Source of the DNA: Propionibacteriaceae bacterium
Lineage (GTDB): Bacteria; Actinomycetota; Actinomycetes; Propionibacteriales; Propionibacteriaceae
DNA: 64,000 bases
Direction: 5' to 3'
Assembly: GCA_016717345.1 (NCBI GenBank)
Contig: JADKFR010000005.1
Location: forward strand, 246,591 to 310,590
The notes beneath the pieces were generated by a model, which worked only from the letters and a program-made list of their open reading frames with translations, was not told the DNA's origin and searched no databases. Shown piece by piece: positions 35,208-45,023 of this stretch. The translations under genes were made by a program, and so were the position numbers. Positions within the stretch are counted from its first letter, which is position 1. Every line of letters begins with the position of its first letter.

Positions 35208-36103
35208 ATGACGAACCCGTGGCAGCCCGAGCGTTGGCAACCTGTGGACGGTTTCGAGTTCACCGACATCACCTACCACCGGGCGGTGGACGTGCCGGCG
35301 GTCCGGATCGCCTTCGACCGCCCCGAGGTGCGCAACGCTTTCCGTCCGCACACCGTCGACGAGTTGTACACCGCCCTCGACCACGCCCGGATGAGTTCGG
35401 ATGTGGGCTGCGTGCTGATCACCGGGAACGGTCCGTCGGCCAAGGACGGCGGCTGGGCGTTCTGCTCCGGCGGGGACCAGCGGATCCGGGGACGGGCCGG
35501 CTACCAGTACGCCGATGGCGAGACGGCCGCGGCCGTGGACGCCGCAAAGCTGGGCAGGCTGCACATCCTGGAGGTGCAGCGGCTCATCCGGTTCATGCCG
35601 AAAGTCGTGATCGCCCTTGTCAACGGCTGGGCGGCGGGTGGCGGGCACTCGCTCCACGTGGTCTGTGACCTGACCCTGGCCTCAGCCGAACACGCCCGCT
35701 TCAAGCAGACCGACGCCGACGTCGGCTCCTTCGACGCCGGCTTCGGGTCGGCCTACCTCGCGCGTCAGGTCGGGCAGAAGTTCGCGCGCGAGATCTTCTT
35801 CCTCGGCGACGTGTACGACGCCGAGGACGCGCACCGCATGGGCATGGTGAACGCGGTGGTCCCCACGCTGAGCTGGAAGCCGTCGGTCTCGACTGGGCGG
35901 CCAAGATCTGTGGGAAGAGCCCGACCGCCCAGCGGATGCTCAAGTACGCCTTCAATGCCATCGACGACGGCCTGATCGGCCAGCAGGTCTTCGCCGGCGA
36001 AACCACCCGGTTGGCCTACATGACCGATGAGGCGGTCGAGGGCCGCGACTCGTTCCTGGAGAAGCGGGCGCCGGACTGGTCCAACTTCCCCTACTACTAC
36101 TGA
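35208..36103 (+). pseudogene. menB: 1,4-dihydroxy-2-naphthoyl-CoA synthase, frameshifted near the C-terminus
   Basis: About 298 residues, a crotonase-fold enzyme of menaquinone synthesis that closes the ring of o-succinylbenzoyl-CoA. Diagnostic segments are the start FEFTDITYHRAVDVPAVRIA, FDRPEVRNAFRPHTVDELY, GDQRIRGRAGYQY, VIALVNGWAAGGGHSLHVVC and DADVGSFDAGFGSAYLARQV. Near 35868 the sense changes frame and continues LEAVGLDWAAKICGKSPTAQ, MLKYAFNAIDDGLIGQQVFA and the typical MenB end DSFLEKRAPDWSNFPYYY. The break is at a C run and equals one lost C. No other men gene is in view. A sequence error is more likely than true loss, because menaquinone synthesis is normally essential. Confidence 0.85.
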
Positions 36104-36215
36104 GTTGGCCGACCCGCGGCACCTGGCGCCGAACTCGTGGACGGCCCACCCCGTGTCATCGCCCGTCGGTGACCGGTATCCTGCGATCAGTTGATTCCAG
36201 AAGCGAGGTTTGGCG

Positions 36216-36449
36216 GTGACCCAGAGTCCCCAGGCAGGCTGGTACCCCGACCCGCAGCAGTCGGGCGTCGATCGTTGGTGGGACGGGATGGCGTGGACGG
36301 TGCATCAGCGCGCCACCGCGGCCCCCGTCCAGCCGGTGGCGCCGGCGCTCCCCGCAGCCGGGTGGTACCCCGACCCGGAGTACCGCGGCTACGTCCGGTG
36401 GTGGACGGGCGCCGCGTGGAGCGAGCACCGGAGCCCGGCGCAGTCCTGA
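36216..36449 (+). CDS. Small protein with two DUF2510 motifs
   Basis: A 77-residue protein made of two copies of the short DUF2510 motif, AGWYPDPQQSGVDRWWDGM and AGWYPDPEYRGYVRWWTGA, each with the trailing AW(T/S)xH. The motif usually sits at the N-terminus of actinobacterial membrane proteins; here it forms the whole protein without a membrane helix. GTG 36216 was chosen because GAGG lies 7 bases upstream. The function is unknown. Confidence 0.75.
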   Translation: MTQSPQAGWYPDPQQSGVDRWWDGMAWTVHQRATAAPVQPVAPALPAAGWYPDPEYRGYVRWWTGAAWSEHRSPAQS

Positions 36450-36531
36450 ACAACCCGTTGTGCGACGAGCCGCCCGCATCGGGTGGCGACTCGAACGAAC
36501 GTCAGATCCGTCCGACCGGCAGAGGCAGGCG

Positions 36532-37173
36532 CTATTCCGCCAACCCGTACAGCCGGTCCCCGGCATCCCCCAGCCCGGGCACGATGTAGCCGAGGTCGTT
36601 GAGGCGCTCGTCCACGGCGGCGACGACCAGCGTGCAGGGCACGCCGATGGGGTCGACCAGTTCCCGCAGGTGTTCGATGCCCTCGGGGGCGGCGAGCAGG
36701 CACAGGCAGGTGATGTGGTCGGCGCCCCGGTTGACCAAGAACTGCACCGTCCCACCCAATGACCCGCCGGTCGCCAGCATCGGGTCCAACACGTAGCACT
36801 GCCGACCGGACAGGTCCTCGGGGAGGCGCTCGGCGTAGGTGAACGGTTGCAGGGTGGTTTCGTCGCGCACCATGCCCACGAAGCCGACCTCAGCGCTGGG
36901 CATCAGCCGCATCATGCCTTCGAGCATGCCCAGGCCGGCGCGCAGGATCGGCACCACCAGGGGCGTCGGCTTCGAGAGCCGGACGCCGGTGGTCGTCGTG
37001 ATCGGGGTGACGACCTCGACAGGCTCGACCCGGACTTCGCGCGTCGCCTCGTAGGCCAGGAGGGTGACGAGCTCCTCGACCAACTGCCGGAACAGCGGGC
37101 TGGGAGTTGCCTTGTCACGCAGCAACGTGACCTTGTGAGAGACGAGCGGGTGATCCAGTGCGCGCAGTTCCAC
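36532..37173 (-). CDS. upp: Uracil phosphoribosyltransferase
   Basis: A 213-residue enzyme converting uracil and PRPP to UMP in pyrimidine salvage. It begins ELRALDHPLVSHKVTLLRD and shows the family blocks VPILRAGLGMLEGMMRLMPS, GFVGMVRDETTLQPF, the PRPP loop VLDPMLATGGSLGGTVQFLV, and the uracil-binding end DERLNDLGYIVPGLGDAGDR. The GTG at 37173 gives the standard length; the frame extends far upstream only as the shadow of the neighbouring gene. It is divergent from the tadA-associated gene. The upp-tadA neighbourhood is common in actinobacteria. Confidence 0.95.
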   Translation of the reverse strand: MELRALDHPLVSHKVTLLRDKATPSPLFRQLVEELVTLLAYEATREVRVEPVEVVTPITTTTGVRLSKPTPLVVPILRAGLGMLEGMMRLMPSAEVGFVGMVRDETTLQPFTYAERLPEDLSGRQCYVLDPMLATGGSLGGTVQFLVNRGADHITCLCLLAAPEGIEHLRELVDPIGVPCTLVVAAVDERLNDLGYIVPGLGDAGDRLYGLAE

Positions 37174-37275
37174 GCGTCCAACCTTGGCACACCCGCGGGT
37201 GCCCTCCAACCACTGGCCGGGCTGGGTTCCGTGGGCGACTTCTGACACGATGGAAGCTGCCGAGTTGAGGAGCGA

Positions 37276-37896
37276 GTGAGCAGGATGCCTGACGATTTCG
37301 ACCTGGAACTGCCAAACCTCGGTGACGATCGCCCCGGACTCGACGAGTTGGAGGACGCCGACGAACTCGTGGTCGGTGGGGACGATGATGATGAGGACGA
37401 CGACTACCCCGATGACGCCACCGAAGACGATGTCGATCTGATCGTGGCCTTGTATCGCGAGGACGGCCAGCCGATGGTGGTCGCCCTCGATCTGGACCTC
37501 GTCAACGATCTGGACGCCCTGATCACCCAGCTGCGGCGGATCCCGGGGGACGGCGGGGCGCTGGCGATGGTCTCGATCGCGACGGAGATGTTCGTCATCG
37601 TCCGGGTGCGCGGCCGGCACGTCCAGGTGCTGCTCTCGGACGTGGTCGAGGCGGCCGACTGGCCGCTGGCCCGCGACGTCGTGGACTACCTCGGCCTCGA
37701 GGTGCCCGACGACGACGAGGACAGCTACCCCGTGGGCGACCTCGACCTGCTCGCTGACGTCGGGCTGCCCGATTTCGAGCTCGAAGCGATCGCCTCGGCC
37801 TACGACGAGGACACCACGACCCTGCTGGAACAGGTCGCCAAGCGCATCAAGTTCGGCCCGCAGTACACCAAGACGGTCGCCGCCGCGTTCGAGTGA
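37276..37896 (+). CDS. tRNA adenosine deaminase-associated protein
   Basis: A 206-residue acidic protein with a D/E-rich N-terminus (GGDDDDEDDDYPDDATEDD) and a globular part beginning VDLIVALYREDGQPMVVALD and ending with RIKFGPQYTKTVAAAFE. This is the actinobacterial family (TIGR03941) named for its position before tadA; its biochemical role is unknown. GTG 37276 has GAGG at 5 bases and is preferred to ATG 37285. Its TGA overlaps the ATG of tadA by one base, so the two are translationally coupled. Confidence 0.88.
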   Translation: MSRMPDDFDLELPNLGDDRPGLDELEDADELVVGGDDDDEDDDYPDDATEDDVDLIVALYREDGQPMVVALDLDLVNDLDALITQLRRIPGDGGALAMVSIATEMFVIVRVRGRHVQVLLSDVVEAADWPLARDVVDYLGLEVPDDDEDSYPVGDLDLLADVGLPDFELEAIASAYDEDTTTLLEQVAKRIKFGPQYTKTVAAAFE

Positions 37897-38357
37897 TGCG
37901 GGACGGTTCCTGGGTCGCCGTGATGGGCGAAGCCCTGGCTCAGGCCCGGGCGGCGTCCGTCCACGGCGATGTGCCGATCGGGGCCGTCGTGCTGGATCCG
38001 GGCGGACGGGTGGTGGCCCGCGCCGGTAACGAGCGGGAGCTGACCGGGGACCCGACCGCGCACGCCGAGGTGCTGGCGCTGCGGCGGGCGGCCGAAGCGC
38101 TGGGCTCGTGGCGGCTGGAGGGCTGCACGCTGGTCGTGACCCTTGAGCCCTGCACCATGTGCGCGGGTGCCCTCGTCCTGGCCCGGGTCCAGCGGCTGGT
38201 CTTCGGTGCGTTCGACCCCAAGGCCGGTGCGGTCGCCTCCCTGTGGGACGTGGTGCGCGACCCGCGGCTCAACCATCGGGTCGAGGTCGTGGGCGGGATC
38301 GCCGCGGCGGAGTGTGCCCAGGTGCTGAGGGCATTCTTCGCCACGCAGCGCGATTGA
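37896..38357 (+). CDS. tadA: tRNA-specific adenosine deaminase
   Basis: A 153-residue zinc deaminase that converts A34 to inosine in tRNA-Arg(ACG). The signatures are the HAE motif in PTAHAEVLALRRAAEALGSW and the zinc-binding PCTMC in VTLEPCTMCAGALVLARVQR, followed by FDPKAGAVASLWDVVRDPRL and HRVEVVGGI. Its substrate tRNA gene lies in this window at 22783. The start codon overlaps the stop of the associated gene. Confidence 0.95.
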   Translation: MRDGSWVAVMGEALAQARAASVHGDVPIGAVVLDPGGRVVARAGNERELTGDPTAHAEVLALRRAAEALGSWRLEGCTLVVTLEPCTMCAGALVLARVQRLVFGAFDPKAGAVASLWDVVRDPRLNHRVEVVGGIAAAECAQVLRAFFATQRD

Positions 38358-38426
38358 CGGGTGGTGCGTTGGCCGTCCGACGGCTTCGATTGGCCGAGCG
38401 TTGCCGCGGTCGGTAATATCTCCCGC

Positions 38427-38511
38427 GGTGGCGTGTCTGAGCGGCCTAAAGAGCGCGCCTCGAAAGCGCGTGAGGGGTAACCCTCCGAGGGTTCAAATCC
38501 CTCCGCCACCG
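38427..38511 (+). tRNA. tRNA-Ser(CGA)
   Basis: A complete class II cloverleaf: acceptor GGTGGCG paired with CGCCACC, anticodon loop CTCGAAA (anticodon CGA) on stem GCGCG.../GCGCG, a long variable arm TGAGGGGTAACCCTCCG, T-loop TTCAAAT. The CCA end is not fully encoded. It is intact, unlike the tRNA-Ser(GCU) fragment at 1529. Confidence 0.95.
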
Positions 38512-38556
38512 CCGCGGGTCAGCTGTTGGGTGGTTGGTCCGGCATTGCGATCGTGG

Positions 38557-38592
38557 AACCGCCGTCTCGCCCGTGGGGGCGGGCGGCGGTTT
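38557..38592 (+). terminator. Terminator behind tRNA-Ser(CGA)
   Basis: AACCGCCG...CGCCC pairs with GGGCG...CGGCGGTT, with a small internal bulge, and runs into TTT, about 45 bp after the tRNA. Confidence 0.65.
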
Positions 38593-38775
38593 CGCTGTTG
38601 TCGGGCCTGGCTTCCTCAGCGAACCCGCAGGCCACGAGGGGGGTATGCGCTCACACTCGTGCACCGCGCGCACGTCTGCTGAACGAAAATGCGGGGAGTC
38701 GCCTCTGTTGTCCGGGGAACGGACGCGGCAGAGTGGGGGTTGCCCACCACACACCGCGCCTCAAAGGAGAGCCCT

Positions 38776-39777
<1,002 letters not shown>

Positions 39778-39787
39778 GGATGGGTGC

Positions 39788-40420
39788 GTGAGCGACACAC
39801 TGTCGACTGCTTGGGCGCTGGCGTGGATACGCGGCGCCCAAGCCGTCCTTGCGGAGAACCGAGCCGAGCTGAACGACCTCGATCGCGCGATCGGGGACGG
39901 TGACCACGGCGAGAACATGGACCGCGGCTTCAAGGCTGTCGCGGCCAAACTCGAAGCCGGCGCCGAGGACGTCCAGGGTGTGCTGAAGCTGGTGGCGTCC
40001 ACCCTGATGTCGACAGTGGGAGGCGCGGCCGGTCCGCTGTACGGCACCGCCTTCCTGCGGGCGGCGAAGGCCACCACCGGAGACGTGGATTCCGACGGCG
40101 TGGTGGCCCTGATCGCCGGGTCGTTGGAGGGCATCGTCGCGCGTGGCAAGGCGACCACCGGCGAAAAGACCATGGTGGACGCGTGGACGCCGGCCCTGGG
40201 GGCGGCCCAGGCTGCGGTGGGGACGGGCGCCGGCCCGATCGCCGTGCTCCGGGCGGCCGCCGACGCGGCGGCAGCGGGAGCGGAAGCGACGATCCCGCTG
40301 CAGGCCACGAAGGGCCGCGCCTCGTACCTGGGTGAGCGGTCGATCGGGCACAAGGATCCGGGGGCCACCTCGACGGCGCTCATCCTCGCGTGCGCGGCGG
40401 ACGCTGCGGAGGCGTTGTGA
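39788..40420 (+). CDS. dhaL: Dihydroxyacetone kinase, nucleotide-binding subunit DhaL
   Basis: A 210-residue DhaL. The Mg/ADP-binding motif DLDRAIGDGDHGENMDRGFK and the Gly-rich STVGGAAGPLYGTAFLRA are present, with TTGEKTMVDAWTPAL and KGRASYLGERSIGHKDPGAT near the C-terminus. ADP stays bound as a cofactor and is rephosphorylated by DhaM. It starts at a GTG 10 bp after dhaK and its TGA overlaps the dhaM GTG. Confidence 0.96.
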   Translation: MSDTLSTAWALAWIRGAQAVLAENRAELNDLDRAIGDGDHGENMDRGFKAVAAKLEAGAEDVQGVLKLVASTLMSTVGGAAGPLYGTAFLRAAKATTGDVDSDGVVALIAGSLEGIVARGKATTGEKTMVDAWTPALGAAQAAVGTGAGPIAVLRAAADAAAAGAEATIPLQATKGRASYLGERSIGHKDPGATSTALILACAADAAEAL

Positions 40421-40812
40421 CGGTCGCTCTGGTGATCGTCTCGCACTCGGTGAAGCTGGCAGACGGTGTGGTCGAACTGGCGGAGCAGATGGCTCGCGAC
40501 GTCCCGCTGCGGGCCGCCGCGGGCACCGACGACGGACGCATCGGCACGTCGTTCGACAAGGTGAACGACGCCGTCACCGAGTTGCGGCTGGCCGGCCATG
40601 ACGTGGTGATCCTGACCGATCTCGGGTCGGCGACCATGACCGTGGAGTCCGTCCTCGATTTCCTGGACGCCGACGAGCAGGAGCACGTCCGGTTTGCGGA
40701 CGGGCCGCTGGTCGAGGGGGCGGTGGCCGCCGCGGTGACGGCCCAGGTCGGGGGCACGCTGGAGGCGGTGGCCCAGGCGGCGCTGGCCCGGGAGTTGTTC
40801 GCCTCGGGCTGA
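40417..40812 (+). CDS. dhaM: Dihydroxyacetone kinase phosphotransferase subunit DhaM (EIIA-Man-like)
   Basis: A 131-residue single-domain DhaM. The phosphorylated His is in ALVIVSHSVKLADGVVELAE; GTDDGRIGTSFDKV and VVILTDLGSATMTVESVLDF match the EIIA-Man fold. Unlike the E. coli protein it has no fused HPr or EI domain, so it depends on the general PTS proteins. It overlaps dhaL by four bases (GTGA). The presence of DhaM shows PEP-dependent rather than ATP-dependent dihydroxyacetone phosphorylation. No glycerol dehydrogenase is adjacent. Confidence 0.93.
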   Translation: MTVALVIVSHSVKLADGVVELAEQMARDVPLRAAAGTDDGRIGTSFDKVNDAVTELRLAGHDVVILTDLGSATMTVESVLDFLDADEQEHVRFADGPLVEGAVAAAVTAQVGGTLEAVAQAALARELFASG

Positions 40813-41432
40813 GATTTCGGTTTCTCGGGCTGAGGTCTTGGTTTGGGCGCTTCGGGGCCCGGTGGGCGACTCGACTGTCGATCAAGGTCATTTCGAGGTG
40901 GCCCGCGGCGCCCGGTCAGCGGGCCCTCAGCCAGGGCGGTCCGTCTGACCTCCGCCACGGGCCACCTCGCGGCTGGGGCGGGTTCGTCGTGCGACCGCGT
41001 TGACGTACCGGGGCGCGGGTCTCGTCGGGGGCGGTCCGTGACGGGGGTGTCGCGGAGTCCGTGTGGCATCACTTCCCTCCGCTCGATTGGGTCAGCGAAG
41101 GTGTCTTCCCCATCGGGTTCGCGACGGCAGCCCTGCCCGGGGCCACTCCGCGGAGTTCCGCCGAGTTCCTGAGCGCGTCGGCGGGCCCGTCCCGGGTGTT
41201 GCGCTGGCGCTGGTATTCGTCCACTGCTGGATTGATCCGGCGCTGGGTTCCCGGGTTGCTGGGGTGCCGGGTGGCGGTCACGGGGGCGTGTGTCCTGCGA
41301 CATGACAGGCCACGGGGGCGTGGACGAACGAGCTGAATCATTCGTCCGTGTGTTCGATTTTCTCAGTGAGTCTTCAGATTCCGGGCGGCTGTGGGAAGCG
41401 TTTCTGTCGGTGCCGGCGGGTTGGATGGAGTC
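40813..41432. other. Gene-free stretch with a long inverted repeat
   Basis: About 600 bp between dhaM and the DUF222-HNH gene. Open frames here lack ribosome sites and protein character. The only structure seen is an inverted repeat, CGAGGTGGCCCG at 40894 and its complement at 40958, enclosing 52 bases; it could terminate dhaKLM or be part of a larger folded RNA. Confidence 0.5.
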
Positions 41433-42890
41433 ATGGCCAACCTCCCCGGTCTCCTGCCGACCAGGCAAGCTCTCGCGATGATCGAGGGTGCCCTGGATCA
41501 GGTGACGTCCGACCGGTCGGAACTCCCGGCAGAGGCGCGGTTGGTCTGCGCCAGGGCGGCTCGCCGGGCGGCGGATCGGTTGGAGGCCCTGGCCTGCCTG
41601 CTGGTTGCTGAGGCCGACGCAGCGCAGGCGTCATTGACCGCGGCCGGGACTCCGATGTCGTCGTGGTTGGCGATCGACCAGAACCTGTCGAAGCGGGAAT
41701 CGGCAGGCTTGCTGCATCGTGCGCAGGCATTGGCCGAGAACCCGCAGGTGGGGGAGGCGGCCGTGGCTGGGCGGATCGGTGCCGGTCAGGCCCGCACGAT
41801 CACGACGGTGATGCAGGGGTTGCCGGATCTCAGCCCCAGCCAGCGCGCGGACGCGGCCACGTTCCTGGTGGGTTTGGCAGGCACTTTGGACGCGGATCAG
41901 TTGGCCAAGGCCGGGTCGCGCGTGATCGCCGAGGTGGCCCCTGAGCAGGCTGCCGAACTGGTTGAGCAGCGCCTTCAGCGGCGGGCGGAAACTGCTCACC
42001 GCAATCGGTCCCTGGTCTTCAGCAAGGACGGTCTGGGCTCAGCGCTGTTCCGGGGCAGCCTTCCTCTGGTCGACGCAGAAGCCTGGCTGGCCATCCTCGA
42101 TGCCCACGCCGAGTCGCAACGCCGAAACGCCCTCGAAGAGCGGGACCCTCTGGCAGTGCCGGTTTCACCCCAGCAACGCCGCGCCGACGCGCTGATGGCC
42201 ATGGTCCACGCGCACCAGCAGGCTGCCACTGCCCCCGCGGTCGGCGGCGGCCGTCCGCGCGTGGTTGTGACGCTGGACTACGACAAGCTGCACTCGCAGG
42301 CCTCGGCTGCGGGGCTCATCGGTGATGGCGAGCATCTGAGCGGCGGGGAATTGCGGCGGCTGTGTTGCGACGCGGACCTCCTGCCGGCCGTGTTGGGCGG
42401 GCCGTCGGAGGTGCTGGACGTCGGCCGCGGCAGCCGGCTCGTCACCCCGGCCATCCGCGCCGCATTGACCGTCCGCGATCAGGGCTGCGCCTTCCCCCGC
42501 TGTCACGCGCGCCCCGCCGTTTGTGAGGCGCATCACCTCACCCCCTGGTGGGACGGAGGCGCCACCGCGCTTCACAACCTCGTTCTGCTCTGCCATCATC
42601 ACCACGGCCTGGTCGAGCCCGCAAAGTGGGCAAGTCGGGATCAGTGGCAGATGCGGCTCGGGCCTGACGGTATCCCTGAGGCGATCCCTCCGCGCCGATT
42701 TGATTCCCACCAACAACCCGTCCGACACCAGCGTTACCAACACCCCGAGGCGATTCCTCCACCGAGCCCAGACTGCGCACCCAGCGTGTCGGCGCAAACA
42801 GCCCCACCGTCTCTCGGACAGTCCCCTGCACCGGTGATTCCGGGGGTAGGCGCTGGCTCGACTCCCGGGGTTTCCGCACGTCCCGGGTGA
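41433..42890 (+). CDS. DUF222 domain / HNH endonuclease (13E12-type) protein
   Basis: A 485-residue protein. The N-terminal 300 residues are the DUF222 helical domain (ADRLEALACLLVAEADAAQA, GRIGAGQARTITTVMQGLPD, QRRADALMAMVHAH). The C-terminal HNH nuclease reads GCAFPRCHARPAVCEAHHLT, WWDGGATALHNLVLLCHHHH, with the two zinc Cys and the H-N-H residues present. Such proteins are multi-copy, repeat-like families in actinobacteria (13E12 in mycobacteria). The last 14 residues are encoded by the first part of a 92-bp tandem repeat that continues past the stop, so the C-terminus may differ between strains. ATG 41433 has GGAG nearby. Confidence 0.9.
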   Translation: MANLPGLLPTRQALAMIEGALDQVTSDRSELPAEARLVCARAARRAADRLEALACLLVAEADAAQASLTAAGTPMSSWLAIDQNLSKRESAGLLHRAQALAENPQVGEAAVAGRIGAGQARTITTVMQGLPDLSPSQRADAATFLVGLAGTLDADQLAKAGSRVIAEVAPEQAAELVEQRLQRRAETAHRNRSLVFSKDGLGSALFRGSLPLVDAEAWLAILDAHAESQRRNALEERDPLAVPVSPQQRRADALMAMVHAHQQAATAPAVGGGRPRVVVTLDYDKLHSQASAAGLIGDGEHLSGGELRRLCCDADLLPAVLGGPSEVLDVGRGSRLVTPAIRAALTVRDQGCAFPRCHARPAVCEAHHLTPWWDGGATALHNLVLLCHHHHGLVEPAKWASRDQWQMRLGPDGIPEAIPPRRFDSHQQPVRHQRYQHPEAIPPPSPDCAPSVSAQTAPPSLGQSPAPVIPGVGAGSTPGVSARPG

Positions 42891-43125
42891 GCGCCTGGGC
42901 ACGCAGGGTGTCCGCCTGCCGGCCGGGTATCCCGGGGGTGGGCGCTGGCTCGACTCCCGGGGTTTCCGCACGTCCCGGGTGAGCGCCTGGGCACGCAGGG
43001 TGTCCGCCTGCCGGCCGGGTATCCCGGGGGTGGGCGCTGGCTCGACTCCCGGGGTTTCCGCACGTCCCGGGTGAGCGCCTGGGCGCGCAGGGTGTCCGCC
43101 TGCCGGCCGGGTATGCGGGATGGGT
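42850..43125. repeat. 92-bp tandem repeat, about three copies
   Basis: Units start at 42850, 42942 and 43034, beginning GCGCTGGCTCGACTCCCGGG and containing GTCCGCCTGCCGGCCGGGTA. Copies are nearly identical apart from single changes; the last is cut short. The first unit covers the end of the DUF222-HNH gene. The minus-strand frame across it is open but made only of Pro/Arg/Gly repeats without a start signal. Confidence 0.9.
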
Positions 43126-43298
43126 GGTCGGGTATCCGGGCGATCACGCCACCGAGGCCAGACCGCGCCCCTGCGTTCGTGGAAGACGCCCCCACTGTTT
43201 CTCGGGCAGTCCTCCCCCTGGTGATTCCGGATGGTGCCCGCTGGCTCGAGTCCCGGGACCTCCGCACGCCCCGGGTGAGCGCCGGGTATCCCGGGTGG

Positions 43299-43406
43299 GC
43301 GCCTGCCTGCCGGGCCTTCGGGTGGCCGCCTGCCCGCAAGGTTTTCGGGGTAGCGCCTGCCTGCCGGGCCTTCGGGTGGCCGCCTGCCCGCAAGGTATTC
43401 GGGGTG
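43299..43406. repeat. 54-bp tandem repeat, two copies
   Basis: Units at 43299 and 43353, starting GCGCCTGCCTGCCGGGCC and including GCCGCCTGCCCGCAAGGT, differ at very few positions. They lie in the 740-bp gene-free gap between the DUF222-HNH gene and the CPBP protease gene. The rest of that gap (43126-43298 and 43407-43629) shows degenerate related GC-rich sequence and no gene. Confidence 0.85.
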
Positions 43407-43629
43407 AGCGCCTGCCCGCCCTGTCGGCGGTGCTTCGCTTCGCGGCGGGCACACAGTCGCCTCGGGCGATGCCAGGCCATCCCGAGCCAGCCGAGCTTGA
43501 GCCCGCCGACGCAGAACCGGCCGAGTGGGAGGGGTCGGCGTCAGACCGGTGTCTGGGACCTCAGCCGCGATCCCGGTCGCAGCCGGGACGCCGGGGTGCG
43601 AGCCGGGGCCACCAAGTCGGTGGTGGGGA

Positions 43630-44604
43630 TCAGGTCTGGTGGCTGCGCTGCGCCACCTGGGCGCGCGTCAGCCACCAGAACCCGATAGCGGTCACCGCGA
43701 TCACCGCTGAGCCAAGCAGCCCCACCGGTGCGCTCAGTAGCGGATGCCGATCGGACAGGATGAACACGAAGATGCCCGCGAAGGCGTTGAACATGCCGTG
43801 CAGGATCGCCGGTGCCAGCAGGGAGCCGGTGACCTCACGCGCCCGCCACAGCACGAACGAGAAGGAGACGCAGAACACCACCATGAACGCCGGACCGAGG
43901 CGGTTGTAGGGATAATAGTTGAACCCCAACAGGATCAGCGGTGCGTGCCATAGACCCCACAGGACCCCCGTGATCAGGTTCGCCCATAGCGCGCCGAGGG
44001 GACGGAGTTCATCGGCCAGCCACCCCCGCCAGCCGTACTCCTCACCGAAGGCGAAGAGCCCGTTGACGGTAAAGCCGGCGATCAGAGCGCTGACGCCCGC
44101 CGCGGCGACCAGCCCCCAGAAGGGGGGCACGGCTGCACTGAGCTGGGCGACCTGAGTGGAGTCCTGGCCCGGGAACAGCAACAGGATGTTCGCCACCAAG
44201 TCTTCGTGGCTGAACAGCACGGTTCCCGTTCCGGACACCCCGGCAACGTTGCCGAGCAGCCAACTTGCCGCGATCATGCCGCCGAACAACGCCACCAGCA
44301 CGCCCACCGCCACCAGAACGAGCGGGAGCAGCGACTGTCGGAACCCGCGAAATGTGGTGGCGATCAAGGGACGACGATTGTCCAGCCGCTCGACGACGAG
44401 GGCCGCCGCCAGTGGGGCTGGCATGTAGAGCGCCGCGATCACCAGTTGGGCCACCTGGGAGGTGCCACCAAGGGAGAAGTCCCGGCTGCCGCTGAAGTAC
44501 AGCCCCAGCGTCACCACACAGATCCAGCCCAGGGCAAGGCCGTAGAACAACCCCACCCGGGCCCATCGCACCGACTTCCAGCGGGCGGCCGACTCAGTCA
44601 CCAT
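43630..44604 (-). CDS. CPBP family intramembrane metalloprotease
   Basis: A 324-residue membrane protein with about eight helices. The CPBP/Abi motifs are present in order: motif 1 EEYGWRGWLADEL, motif 2 VLWGLWHAPLILLGF and motif 3 APAILHGMFNAFAG, giving the Glu-Glu, His and His-Asn active site. Related proteins are eukaryotic CAAX proteases and bacteriocin self-immunity proteins; the substrate here is unknown. The ATG at 44604 fits the usual N-terminus before the first helix VGLFYGLALGWICVVTLG. It stands alone. Confidence 0.88.
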   Translation of the reverse strand: MVTESAARWKSVRWARVGLFYGLALGWICVVTLGLYFSGSRDFSLGGTSQVAQLVIAALYMPAPLAAALVVERLDNRRPLIATTFRGFRQSLLPLVLVAVGVLVALFGGMIAASWLLGNVAGVSGTGTVLFSHEDLVANILLLFPGQDSTQVAQLSAAVPPFWGLVAAAGVSALIAGFTVNGLFAFGEEYGWRGWLADELRPLGALWANLITGVLWGLWHAPLILLGFNYYPYNRLGPAFMVVFCVSFSFVLWRAREVTGSLLAPAILHGMFNAFAGIFVFILSDRHPLLSAPVGLLGSAVIAVTAIGFWWLTRAQVAQRSHQT

Positions 44605-44633
44605 GAAACAGCACCGTACTCGCCCGGGTCGCC

Positions 44634-45023
44634 TCAGCCGGCGATCGGCCGCCAGCCGGCGGGGGGTGGCGGTGCTGCGGGTTTGAGTGGACCAGGCGCG
44701 GTTCGGGCGAACCTCATCTTCGGGTCACCGATGAAGCGTGCGACGCTCACTTCGTCGCCGCTTTCACCCACAAGACCACGGAACGCTTGAGGACATCACG
44801 CTCCATCCGCAGCGCGGCGACCTCAGCCCGGAGCCGCTTGAGCTCGGCCAGTTCGTCCCGCGTGGCTCACCGCGGCCCTCCCGGGCCTGGTTCACCCGGT
44901 TCCCCAAGGTGCCCTCGTTCACCCCCAGATCACGAGCGACCTGGGCGATCGACTTGTTCGTCTCCTCCACGATCCGAACCGCCCCCTGAACTCCGGGTCG
45001 TACTTGTTGCGCTTCTCAGGTAT
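44634..45023 (-). mobile_element. IS3-family transposase remnant (orfA plus the start of orfB)
   Basis: The orfA part reads PEKRNKYDPEFRGAVRIVEE, then SIAQVARDLGVNEGTLGN with RVNQAREGRGEPR, the IS3-type helix-turn-helix. A one-base loss near 44862 switches frame to DELAELKRLRAEVAALRMER and VLKRSVVLWV, the leucine-zipper end, with stop at 44747. The expected ATG start is ATA (45023). The orfB start overlaps as GTG AGC (VSVARFIGD) but loses homology after about 10 residues, so the catalytic DDE domain is missing. Related GTCGCCTC..GCCGGCGAT and GTGGACCAG stretches lie on both sides (44626-44700 and 45078-45140) and may be element or target duplications. Confidence 0.7.

Noticed and set aside
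42850..43406. CRISPR array
   Set aside because: Repeats are directly adjacent without unique spacers, unit lengths differ (92 and 54 bp), and no cas gene is near.
42734..43480. Minus-strand 248-codon repeat protein
   Set aside because: Only the reverse reading of 92-bp and 54-bp repeats and of the end of the DUF222-HNH gene; no start signal and no non-repeat homology.
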